From Colwellia sp. MB02u-6 (lineage in GTDB: Bacteria; Pseudomonadota; Gammaproteobacteria; Enterobacterales; Alteromonadaceae): DNA of 64,000 nt. Location of the stretch: NCBI RefSeq assembly GCF_014077095.1, contig NZ_JACGVG010000025.1, forward strand, positions 62,001 to 126,000, given 5' to 3'. Of this stretch, positions 56,931 to 64,000 are shown piece after piece (position 1 is the stretch's first letter; the number at the start of each line of letters is the position of its first letter). The position numbers and the translations under genes were made by a program. The notes below the pieces were generated by a model, which was not told the origin of the DNA, did not search any database, and saw only the letters and a list, made by a program, of their open reading frames with translations.

Positions 56931-58352
56931 CTAACTTATTTCAATTGGCTTAAGACTATTGTCTTTAGCATAGATTGTTTTGTACATGTTATAAGCCATC
57001 AGTAAGAAACCAGCAACAACCAATACACCACCAACAAAACGCATAAAGTAGAACGGTTTAGAGGCAACTAAACTTTCAACAAAGCTGTAAGTTAACGTAC
57101 CGTCAGTGTTAACAGCTCTCCACATTAACCCTTGCATGACACCCGAAATCCACATCGCTACTATGTACAAAACGATACCTGATGTGTGTAACCAGAAATG
57201 CATATTGATCAACCTAGTGCTGTACATGCGACCTTGATTAAATAACACAGGAATTAAATGGTACATAGCGCCAATTGTCACCATAGCAACCCAACCTAAT
57301 GCACCTGAATGTACATGACCTATAGTCCAATCTGTGTAATGAGATAATGCATTCACTGATTTAATTGCCATCATAGGGCCTTCAAAGGTAGACATACCGT
57401 AAAAGGATAATGAAACAATTAAGAAGCGCAAAATAGGGTCGTAGCGAAGTTTATGCCACGCACCAGAAAGCGTCATAATACCGTTAATCATACCACCCCA
57501 AGAAGGTAAGAATAATACGATTGACATTACCATACCCACTGACTGAGCCCAGTCAGGTAGTGCAGTGTAATGTAAATGATGAGGACCAGCCCAAATGTAC
57601 AATGAAATTAATGCCCAAAAATGAACAATTGACAAACGGTAAGAATAAACTGGACGTTCAGCTTGTTTTGGTACGAAGTAATACATCATACCCAAGAAAC
57701 CTGCAGTCAGTAAGAAGCCTACGGCATTGTGTCCATACCACCACTGCATCATAGCATCGATAGCGCCAGAATATATTGAGTAGGACTTAAACATCGACAC
57801 CGGAATAACCATGCTATTTCCGATGTGTAATACCGCTACAGTGAGGATAAAACCACCAAAAAACCAGTTTGCAACATAGATGTGAGATGTCTTACGTTTG
57901 ACTAAGGTGCCGAAAAATACAATGGCGTAACTAATCCAAACCACAGCAATTAAAATGTCAATCGGCCATTCTAATTCTGCATACTCCTTACTTGAAGTGT
58001 AACCCATAGGCAAAGTGATAATGGCAAGCACGATAACAGCTTGCCAGCCCCAAAAGGTAAAGGCGACTAATTTTCCACCAAACAAAACTGATTTACAGGT
58101 GCGCTGAACAACATAATATGAAGTAGCGAAAAGTGCGCTGGTGCCAAAAGCAAAAATTACCACATTGGTATGCAGCGGACGAAGACGAGAATAGGTTAAC
58201 CAAGGTGTTTCAAAATTTAGTGCAGGCCAAATCAATTGCGCAGCAATAAGTACACCTAATGAAGTACCAAAGATCCCCCAAATAACTGTCATTACGGTGA
58301 ATTGACGCACCACATTGAAGTTATATGACGGATGTTCAAGCGTTGTTGTCAT
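56931..58352 (-). CDS. ccoN: Cbb3 oxidase catalytic subunit I CcoN
   Basis: The haem-copper oxidase subunit of the high-affinity cbb3 type: 473 residues with twelve helices. Metal-ligand histidines lie in [13 protein letters not shown] (haem b), [10 protein letters not shown] (CuB, with the active-site Tyr on a different helix in this family), [14 protein letters not shown] (CuB pair), and [13 protein letters not shown] and [10 protein letters not shown] (haem ligands). It allows respiration at low oxygen. It is the first gene of ccoNOQP, behind a perfect FNR box. Confidence 0.98.
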   Translation of the reverse strand: MTTTLEHPSYNFNVVRQFTVMTVIWGIFGTSLGVLIAAQLIWPALNFETPWLTYSRLRPLHTNVVIFAFGTSALFATSYYVVQRTCKSVLFGGKLVAFTFWGWQAVIVLAIITLPMGYTSSKEYAELEWPIDILIAVVWISYAIVFFGTLVKRKTSHIYVANWFFGGFILTVAVLHIGNSMVIPVSMFKSYSIYSGAIDAMMQWWYGHNAVGFLLTAGFLGMMYYFVPKQAERPVYSYRLSIVHFWALISLYIWAGPHHLHYTALPDWAQSVGMVMSIVLFLPSWGGMINGIMTLSGAWHKLRYDPILRFLIVSLSFYGMSTFEGPMMAIKSVNALSHYTDWTIGHVHSGALGWVAMVTIGAMYHLIPVLFNQGRMYSTRLINMHFWLHTSGIVLYIVAMWISGVMQGLMWRAVNTDGTLTYSFVESLVASKPFYFMRFVGGVLVVAGFLLMAYNMYKTIYAKDNSLKPIEIS

Positions 58353-58482
58353 TTTAATTGTTCCGTTACTAAGTTAAATTTTGCAATTTTCTGTAAAAAA
58401 TAAACTTTTTCATGAAAAATGCTGAGAAGCTATGTTATTTGTAATTTTACCTTTCGCCTATGCTATAAATCAACCGTAAATC

Positions 58483-58496
58483 TTGATTTAAATCAA
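58483..58496. promoter_or_regulatory. Perfect FNR box upstream of ccoN
   Basis: TTGAT-TTAA-ATCAA is an exact match to the FNR consensus (TTGAT-N4-ATCAA), 131 bases upstream of the ccoN start. A -10-like TATAGC lies about 25 bases downstream on the minus strand, as expected for activation from near -41.5. The fnr gene is in the same cluster. Confidence 0.88.
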
Positions 58497-58984
58497 CAAA
58501 AAAATCCTGTTGCTGCAATATCGTCCAATAAGTCAATAAGCAAGTGCTGATTAACTTATTTACTCGTTTTTTTGCTAGAAAAAAAAGACCATTTAAAGCG
58601 GGCTAATTTAGCGGAAACAGTGAATCCATTTGTGGTTGATATTTACACAATTAAATTGAAGGTAAATGATAATGACTCAATAATATTTGGCAGATACGTT
58701 ATGCAAACATCGAAGAGCTAACTATATGATACGCTTTTCAAACTATTTAACACTAGATACTGTGTTTAATTTAAGAAATGCTTGGCTGAAAATTCTCTGT
58801 TTAAAACTAAAAAAATCACCAGTCAACTGTAATAATAGTTCAGTTCATGTTGTCATTTTTTCTTTGACCCTACTTTAATTACTAAGTATTACGGGGCTAA
58901 TCTTGTGTAAGATCATAGCAAAAGTGAACTCTTCGGTTTTTGTTTGAAATTTGCTGTGACGCATTAAATAAAGCCAATAAAAAA
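58497..58984. other. Intergenic region between divergent ccoN and a lipoprotein gene
   Basis: About 490 bases with no convincing gene. A 63-codon frame (58687-58878) has no ribosome-binding site or recognisable sequence and is taken as chance. Confidence 0.5.
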
Positions 58985-58998
58985 GTGATAAATATCAC
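58985..58998. promoter_or_regulatory. CRP/FNR-family site upstream of the lipoprotein gene
   Basis: GTGAT-AAAT-ATCAC is a perfect palindrome, compatible with the CRP core GTGA-N6-TCAC and close to the FNR form TTGAT-N4-ATCAA. It is 50 bases before the start codon at 59048. Confidence 0.55.
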
Positions 58999-59047
58999 CA
59001 AGGTTTGTGTATCATGACTGACAAATATCTTTCTTTTATAGCACGTC

Positions 59048-59623
59048 ATGAATATTTCCAAAAAATTAGCGCAAGGCATTTTATTAATATGGTCAGCCAT
59101 TCTATTAACCGCTTGTAGTCCCCAAGATAAGGTTAACCTAGCGGCGGGTGTTAAGAGTGTACGCACTGCACAGTGCATTGCTCAGCAAAGCCAATGTCAA
59201 TTCGACTTAGCTGGAGGGCAAGTTCAAGTCTTATTTAATGTTGATAGAATAGTTGCTGAGCAGGCATTTAATATGGTGCTGAATTATCAAGGTACACAAG
59301 CACTGACCAGCGTTAGTGGTTATCTTGAAGGGGTTAACATGTATATGGGCAAAATACCTTTGTTTATTGATGAGGACTTTCCTAACAATAGATTGAATAA
59401 CAAAACATCAGATAATTTAAAACCAGAGCCAATCGATATAACCCAGCTAAAGCTAGATAGTGAATTTGATAATGAAGCAGCGAGTAAACAAGTGTTTAAA
59501 TCAGACATACTTGTTGGCAGTTGTTCCGCAGAGGAAATGACATGGCGTATATGGTTAACCTTCACCACCGTTGAACAAAAAACCTATACAAAAATGTTAA
59601 CTGTGGCGAGTTACCGAAGCTAA
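59048..59623 (+). CDS. Putative lipoprotein of unknown function
   Basis: A 191-residue protein with a lipoprotein signal (LIWSAILLTAC, Cys23 in lipobox LTAC, then SPQ, which suggests outer-membrane sorting). The mature part is beta-rich with cysteines in AQCIAQQSQCQFDL and one in GSCSAEEMTWRIWL. The latter block reads like a conserved end of a small periplasmic domain, but I do not recognise the family. It is divergent from ccoNOQP and carries a CRP/FNR-like palindrome upstream, so a link to respiration or copper is conceivable. Confidence 0.7.
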   Translation: MNISKKLAQGILLIWSAILLTACSPQDKVNLAAGVKSVRTAQCIAQQSQCQFDLAGGQVQVLFNVDRIVAEQAFNMVLNYQGTQALTSVSGYLEGVNMYMGKIPLFIDEDFPNNRLNNKTSDNLKPEPIDITQLKLDSEFDNEAASKQVFKSDILVGSCSAEEMTWRIWLTFTTVEQKTYTKMLTVASYRS

Positions 59624-59843
59624 AAGCTCTAAAATCATATGAGTTTTATTTAGTGGGTGATCTTGTTGTACGCAGATTTTTTTACCAGGTCAAATCACCG
59701 GTGCTAATAACATAATAAAATTAGTCTATGCCACTAGAAATTATCATTAGCTAGTCATACGCTTTAAACATTCGCCTGTGAATTCATACCCTAATCATAA
59801 GTTTTGTATTACTGTTAAGTGCAAAGGCTTCGTTTAACTTATA

Positions 59844-60464
59844 TCAGCTAATGGCTAGCCAAAGAGCAACTAATATCATTAAACTGCCTGATATTCTATT
59901 AAGTAGTTGTACATTGTTTCTTTGGGTTAATAGCTTACCAATAGTTTTTCCACCCGTGGCGTATAGGGTCATACAAACAAATTCTGATATTAATATTACC
60001 GCAACTAAAATGCTTAATTGTGGTGCCAATGGCAGGGTTTGGCTAATAAAAGGTGGTAATAGCGAAATCATAAATGCCCAACCTTTTGGATTAGCAATGG
60101 CAGTAAAAAATCCTTGTTGAAATAAGCTGCGCTTTTTAATGATTTGCTGGTGTTGATTTGAATTGGTCAAAAGTTTGCCTTTAGCCCGGCACATATTAAT
60201 ACCAACATATAATAAATATAATGCCCCAATTATTTTAAACGCTTGAAATAATCCTGGGAACTTATTCATTATTGTCGCAACACCTAATACAGAGGCAATA
60301 GCTACAGTAGCAACACCCAGTAACTCCCCATACATCATCCATAATGTTTTTCTCACTCCGATGGTAATTCCTAAGCTCATGGCTAATGTCATACACATAC
60401 CTGGCGTTAAGCTAACAATAAAAAATGTTGGGATAAATAAGCTGAGCAGGGTGATGTCAATCAA
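59844..60464 (-). CDS. LysE/RhtB family amino-acid exporter
   Basis: An inner-membrane exporter with about six helices: LLSLFIPTFFIVSLTPGMCMTLAMSLGI is the family's first-helix signature with the TPGP-like TPGM, and FFTAIANPKGWAFMISLLPPFI the conserved NPK block. The frame is open to ATG 60524, but that adds a basic, non-homologous leader (MKLRYYRRHIYLSFF). TTG 60464 (IDITLLSLF...), with GGAAG about 7 bases upstream, fits the family's normal start and 206-residue length. The exact start remains uncertain; the amino acid exported is unknown. Confidence 0.82.
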   Translation of the reverse strand: MIDITLLSLFIPTFFIVSLTPGMCMTLAMSLGITIGVRKTLWMMYGELLGVATVAIASVLGVATIMNKFPGLFQAFKIIGALYLLYVGINMCRAKGKLLTNSNQHQQIIKKRSLFQQGFFTAIANPKGWAFMISLLPPFISQTLPLAPQLSILVAVILISEFVCMTLYATGGKTIGKLLTQRNNVQLLNRISGSLMILVALWLAIS

Positions 60465-60632
60465 GGTGAAACTTCCAGTAAAAAAGGATAAGTAAATATG
60501 TCGACGATAATAACGTAACTTCACTGATTAAAGAAAATTTATATCCAATATTTTTATTAAACCTTAAGGATTTCTTAAGAAAAATCAAATAAGATTAGGG
60601 CCTTAAAACTAGACCAATGAATTTTACTGTTT

Positions 60633-61136
60633 ATGCCAAAAAATTTACCAAAATCATGTAATACCTTTGCTGTATTGGCGTTATTACTCTCCTTGTTGCT
60701 GGTTAAACATACTCAGGCGATGTCGATACCAGAAACTAAGTTGCAGCAAACCTTAGCCGAACACCGAGGACAAGTAGTCTATCTTGATTTCTGGGCTTCT
60801 TGGTGCGGGCCATGTCGTAAGTCATTTCCTTGGATGAACGAAATGCAGCAAAAATATCGTGATCAGGGTTTTGTCATCATTAGTGTCAATCTTGATGCAG
60901 ATAAAACATTAGCAACAGAATTTTTGTTAGAAACCCCGGCAAATTTCTTAGTTATCTATGACCCCAAAGGTGACATCGCACAAAAATTTGATATTCAAGG
61001 TATGCCAAGTAGCTTATTAATTGACAAGCAGGGTAACGTGCAGCAGGCACATACAGGTTTTTTTACTAAAAAAGTAAAGCTTTATGAAACACAATTAACG
61101 GCGTTATTAGCCGTTAAATATAGAGTAGGTTTATGA
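60633..61136 (+). CDS. TlpA-like periplasmic thioredoxin
   Basis: A 167-residue thiol-disulfide oxidoreductase. The signal peptide (NTFAVLALLLSLLLVKHTQAM) is followed by a thioredoxin fold with active site WCGPC (C58-C61) in YLDFWASWCGPCRKSF and the cis-proline region QGMPSSLLID. This is the TlpA/ResA group, which keeps specific periplasmic cysteines reduced. It is first in a four-gene cluster and overlaps the DUF4266 gene by 4 bases (ATGA). The cysteines in the tail of that protein are the obvious candidate substrate (inference). Confidence 0.9.
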   Translation: MPKNLPKSCNTFAVLALLLSLLLVKHTQAMSIPETKLQQTLAEHRGQVVYLDFWASWCGPCRKSFPWMNEMQQKYRDQGFVIISVNLDADKTLATEFLLETPANFLVIYDPKGDIAQKFDIQGMPSSLLIDKQGNVQQAHTGFFTKKVKLYETQLTALLAVKYRVGL

Positions 61137-61402
61137 AAACATTTCAAATCAAAAAAAATTACTTTAATGCAGGTTTACCTTCGCAAATAATTAAGTGTTC
61201 TTTATTGTCAGCGGCAATCTTTTTAGCCAGTGGCTGTTCATCATTAGGTGTACAACCATGGGAGCGTGATTTATTAGCAAAAGAAGAGATGGCGTTAACC
61301 TCTTCACCTATAGATTCTGCACTTGATGATCATATCTATTTCAGCAAAGAAGCATCAAGTGGTGGTAAAGGTTTTGGTGGTGGAGGTTGCGGATGCAATT
61401 AA
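61133..61402 (+). CDS. DUF4266 lipoprotein with Gly/Cys-rich C-terminus
   Basis: An 89-residue lipoprotein. The lipobox LASGC places the acylated cysteine at residue 35. The short mature part has SLGVQPWERDLLAKEEMAL, the DUF4266 signature as I know it, then a flexible end SSGGKGFGGGGCGCN whose last four residues are CGCN. The two terminal cysteines could bind a metal, form a disulfide, or be modified. The codons of this tail include GGAGG (61382-61386), the Shine-Dalgarno sequence of the next gene, so tail sequence and translation of DUF3570 are coupled. Confidence 0.88.
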   Translation: MKTFQIKKNYFNAGLPSQIIKCSLLSAAIFLASGCSSLGVQPWERDLLAKEEMALTSSPIDSALDDHIYFSKEASSGGKGFGGGGCGCN

Positions 61403-62769
61403 CTCACAAAAAGGCGCCAATAAACATTAAGGCCGCATTGACTATTGCTACCTCGGCGCTGTTAGGCACATTACCTGTTATTGCCAATGCAGCAGACGAC
61501 ACAATGACGCCTGCAAAAGCACAGCAAGAATCGTCTTGGGATTTTGAGAGTGCATTTTTATATTATAGTGAAAGCGATCGCGTTTCAGCCGCCGAAGCGG
61601 TTATAAGCGCTCAAAAAACTCTTGAAAATGAAGCAGTATTGAATCTAAAGTTAACCATAGATTCACTCACCGGTGCTTCAGCTACTGGCGCAGCGGCACA
61701 GCCGAATGTGCAAACATTTACCCGACCTTCAGGCAAGGGAAGTTATCAAACGCAAGCGGGCAAAACCCCGTTAGACGACACATTTAAAGATACTCGCGTG
61801 CAGCTAAATGCCCAGTGGACTCAGCCGTTAGCAGAAAAATATACCGGTAGTGCAGGTGTTCATATTTCAAAAGAATATGATTATTTATCACTGGGTGTTA
61901 ATGGCAACCTTGCCTATGACTTTAACAATAAAAACTCAACATTTTCAGTAGGGTTAAGTTACTTTCAAGACACTTTTGAACCAGAAGGTGGTATTCCATT
62001 AGCTTTCGCATCAATGCCATTAGCTTATGATAATGATGACGACGAATATAGCATTGACGAAGGGGGTGAAGATGAGACAGTAAATAGCGCTGGTAAAACC
62101 GCTTTTAATGCTACGCGCAGAACAGACAGTGACAACAAAACGACTGCAGATATCATGTTTGGTTTTACGCAAGTTATCAATCGTCGCATGATCACCCAGT
62201 TTAATTACTCTTACTCAAAAGTTGATGGTTATTTAAACGACCCTTTTAAAATGTTAAGTTTGGTCAATAGCGAAGGCATTGCGCAAGACTATCTTTACGA
62301 AAACCGGCCTAACAGTCGCGTTAAGCAAAGTGTATTTGCACAAACTAAATACCACTTTGAACAAAACGTTATTGATATCTCTTATCGTTATATGTGGGAT
62401 GACTGGGCAATAGACTCTCATACTATTGACTCAAGGTTGAGAATACCTTTGTCTGGTCAAAGTTATATCGAGCCTCATATTAGATTTTATCAACAAAGTG
62501 CTGCTGACTTTTACCAACCATTTTTAGCACAATCGAATGCCATTCCAGGGTTTGCTAGTGCAGATTATCGGATTGGAGAAATGAGTGCATACACCTTAGG
62601 GGTGAAGTACGGTATGAAGCTTAGCGACGGTAATGATTTGTCGTTTAGGCTAGAGTATTATCGACAAGACCCTAAAAACTCAGGTTACCAAGCACCGGGT
62701 GCGCTAGCAGAAGTTGAATTATATGAAAGTGTAGAAGCGATTATCGCTCAAGTTAGCTATTCATTTTAA
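61393..62769 (+). CDS. DUF3570 outer-membrane beta-barrel protein with ApbE-type flavinylation motif
   Basis: A 458-residue exported protein. ATG 61393, with GGAGG 6 bases upstream, is preferred over TTG 61387. It overlaps the DUF4266 gene by 10 bases. A signal peptide ends near VIANAADD. The rest is rich in alternating strands and ends in VSYSF, a C-terminal Phe typical of outer-membrane barrels. Near the mature N-terminus lies DSLTGAS (residues 90-96; DNA 61660-61680). This matches D-x-x-[ST]-G-A-[ST], the site where ApbE attaches FMN, as in NqrC (DALSGAT-like). With an apbE gene directly downstream, covalent FMN on Ser96 is a strong hypothesis. Function is otherwise unknown. Confidence 0.88.
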   Translation: MQLTHKKAPINIKAALTIATSALLGTLPVIANAADDTMTPAKAQQESSWDFESAFLYYSESDRVSAAEAVISAQKTLENEAVLNLKLTIDSLTGASATGAAAQPNVQTFTRPSGKGSYQTQAGKTPLDDTFKDTRVQLNAQWTQPLAEKYTGSAGVHISKEYDYLSLGVNGNLAYDFNNKNSTFSVGLSYFQDTFEPEGGIPLAFASMPLAYDNDDDEYSIDEGGEDETVNSAGKTAFNATRRTDSDNKTTADIMFGFTQVINRRMITQFNYSYSKVDGYLNDPFKMLSLVNSEGIAQDYLYENRPNSRVKQSVFAQTKYHFEQNVIDISYRYMWDDWAIDSHTIDSRLRIPLSGQSYIEPHIRFYQQSAADFYQPFLAQSNAIPGFASADYRIGEMSAYTLGVKYGMKLSDGNDLSFRLEYYRQDPKNSGYQAPGALAEVELYESVEAIIAQVSYSF

Positions 62770-62841
62770 TCTCGCTTAACTTAACTTAAATACGCAGGGA
62801 CGTGTTGAAAAATAAAGTGGCAGTAAAAAATTGGACAACAC

Positions 62842-63744
62842 TTGAAGAAAAATCCGATTAGACAGCTTGAAATAACAGCAACTGATGACGGTTATTGTCT
62901 GCGTTTTTATGCCATGGCCAGTCCTTGTGAAGTACTAGTGGCTAGCAAGGACAACCAGCTTGCATTGACCTTAGGTGAGCTTATTGCTGATGAAGTATGG
63001 CGCATTGAAGATAAATATTCACGTTATCAAGCCACCAGTGTTTGTACCGCTATAAATAATAGTGGCGGTCAGGCGCTAGCTATCGATCAAGAAACCTATT
63101 TGTTATTAAACTTTGCCGATACTTGCTATCAACTTAGCGATGGTGTTTTTGACATAACATCAGGGGTATTACGGCAAGTTTGGCAATTTGATGGTAGCGA
63201 CAATATACCTCGAGGTATAGATGTACAAAAAAGCTTAGAAAACATCGGTTGGCATAAAGTTGTTTTTGATGAACATCAAATAATTATGCCAAACCATATG
63301 GAAATCGACTTTGGCGGCATCGGTAAAGAATACGCAGTAGATAGAGCGATGATCATTGCCAACGAATTTACTCAATTACCGCTACTGGTTAATTTAGGTG
63401 GAGATTTAGCCGCTAATAAACCCCGTAAAAACAATGTGCCATGGCAAGTAGGCATTGAACACCCAGGTTTTATTGAACGCAAGCCTATGGTGGTGAGTTT
63501 GTTAAAAGGCGCATTAGCCACTAGCGGTGACGCAAAGCGCTTTTTATTCAAAGATAACGTTCGTTATAGCCATATTTTAAATGCAAAAACCGGTTGGCCA
63601 GTTGTACAGGCACCACGCTCTATTACAGTAGTTGCACCACAATGTATTCAAGCCGGAATATTAGCCACATTAGCTTTAATGCAGGGGCCGCAGGCGGAAG
63701 GTTTTTTGACTGAGCAAGAGATTAAGTTTTGGGCTATTCGTTAA
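62842..63744 (+). CDS. apbE: ApbE family FAD:protein FMN transferase
   Basis: A 300-residue enzyme that transfers FMN from FAD to Ser/Thr in a D-x-x-[ST]-G-A-[ST] motif. Family features: MASPCEVLV near the N-terminus, EDKYSRYQATSVCTAIN, SDGVFDITSGVLRQVW, DFGGIGKEYAVDRA, LVNLGGDLAA, and the metal-site block ALATSGDAKRFL ... YSHILNAKTGWPV. No ATG is available before the conserved region: an in-frame TAA lies at 62824, so TTG 62842 is the likely start. No signal peptide or lipobox is visible, unusual for ApbE proteins that act in the periplasm. It is 72 bases after DUF3570 and last of the cluster. Confidence 0.92.
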   Translation: MKKNPIRQLEITATDDGYCLRFYAMASPCEVLVASKDNQLALTLGELIADEVWRIEDKYSRYQATSVCTAINNSGGQALAIDQETYLLLNFADTCYQLSDGVFDITSGVLRQVWQFDGSDNIPRGIDVQKSLENIGWHKVVFDEHQIIMPNHMEIDFGGIGKEYAVDRAMIIANEFTQLPLLVNLGGDLAANKPRKNNVPWQVGIEHPGFIERKPMVVSLLKGALATSGDAKRFLFKDNVRYSHILNAKTGWPVVQAPRSITVVAPQCIQAGILATLALMQGPQAEGFLTEQEIKFWAIR

Positions 63745-64000
63745 CGTCCCTATTACTACGTATAGTGCGTAAATTTATTGTTCCTATAGCCGTGTTTAAA
63801 ATAGCGGCGTTTGAGCAGCATTTACGTCACGTTAATACCTTGGTCTGGTAAATAATCACCAGTAAAATAACCGCTGAGTAACTAAAATCTGTAGTTTGAT
63901 ATTTAATGAGTAATGCAACAAGTACATTGTATTAATTAGGTATTTCTAGCGTTTTGTGAGGAATACCGTTAGTCTGATAGGTGATTTAAATTCACCATTA
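63745..64000. other. Right-edge region without a gene
   Basis: 256 bases with no supported ORF. A GGTGA/TCACC inverted repeat lies at 63980-63996 close to the edge. Confidence 0.4.

Noticed and set aside
58687-58878. 63-codon plus-strand frame between ccoN and the lipoprotein gene
   Set aside because: No ribosome-binding site, no recognisable motif, and random-looking composition in a promoter region.
59656-59699. GGTGAT/ATCACC pair after the lipoprotein gene as a terminator
   Set aside because: Only 6 bp with a loop of more than 30 bases and no T-run after it.

Overview
The window is chromosomal DNA of an AT-rich, Gram-negative marine gammaproteobacterium, most likely an Alteromonadales of the Colwellia/Thalassotalea kind. 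This rests on gene order shared with E. coli and Shewanella (metG/mrp divergent; tesA/ybbA-ybbP; mdtK/ribE divergent; thrS-infC-rpmI-rplT and pheST-ihfA; fnr-uspE next to a cbb3 oxidase cluster), on the protein families (DUF2947, DUF2937, DUF1415, LRR-kinase, DUF3570/DUF4266), and on the low GC content. No database search was possible, so genus level is inference.

Layout. 1-6.8 kb: a symporter cut by the left edge, metG, apbC/mrp, dcd and a YvcK-like protein. 7.0-8.13 kb: one tRNA-Ala and four tRNA-Glu genes behind a consensus promoter, closed by a terminator. 8.7-15.6 kb: a Kef-type antiporter, tesA, the ybbA-ybbP ABC system and an AI-2E-family membrane protein. 15.8-24.4 kb is the accessory part: DUF2947, an LRR-protein kinase, an IS3 transposase fossil, a large GGDEF-EAL protein, a tandem repeat patch, a lipoprotein, a REP-associated-type transposase with matching repeats, and tRNA-Val. 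24.6-32.3 kb: norM/ribE, a Cys-rich protein, fdxA, an FAD oxidoreductase, a START protein and a second GGDEF-EAL protein.

32.7-43.6 kb is the translation block thrS-infC-rpmI-rplT ... pheS-pheT-ihfA, split by purC and a nitrogen-regulated glnK-amtB pair. 43.7-48.8 kb: small conserved unknowns, an Atm1-type exporter and a Bax-like glucosaminidase. 49.2-58.5 kb: uspE, fnr, then the assembly genes (fixH, ccoI, ccoS, a SafE-like protein) and structural genes (ccoNOQP) of cbb3 oxidase, with a perfect FNR box ahead of ccoN. 59.0-63.7 kb: a lipoprotein gene with a CRP/FNR-like site, a LysE exporter, and the cluster tlpA-like / DUF4266 / DUF3570 / apbE.

Main points of interest. (1) The last cluster: the DUF3570 outer-membrane-barrel candidate carries DSLTGAS, which looks like the ApbE flavinylation motif, next to its own apbE, a periplasmic thioredoxin and a lipoprotein ending in GGGGCGCN. 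(2) A thrS leader hairpin mimicking the tRNA-Thr anticodon arm (7-nt loop containing CGT). (3) A possible non-ATG (ATT) start of infC. (4) A sigma-54 promoter with an NtrC site before glnK. (5) A transposase gene whose surrounding repeats share one core sequence. (6) A bacterial LRR-kinase with intact catalytic residues.
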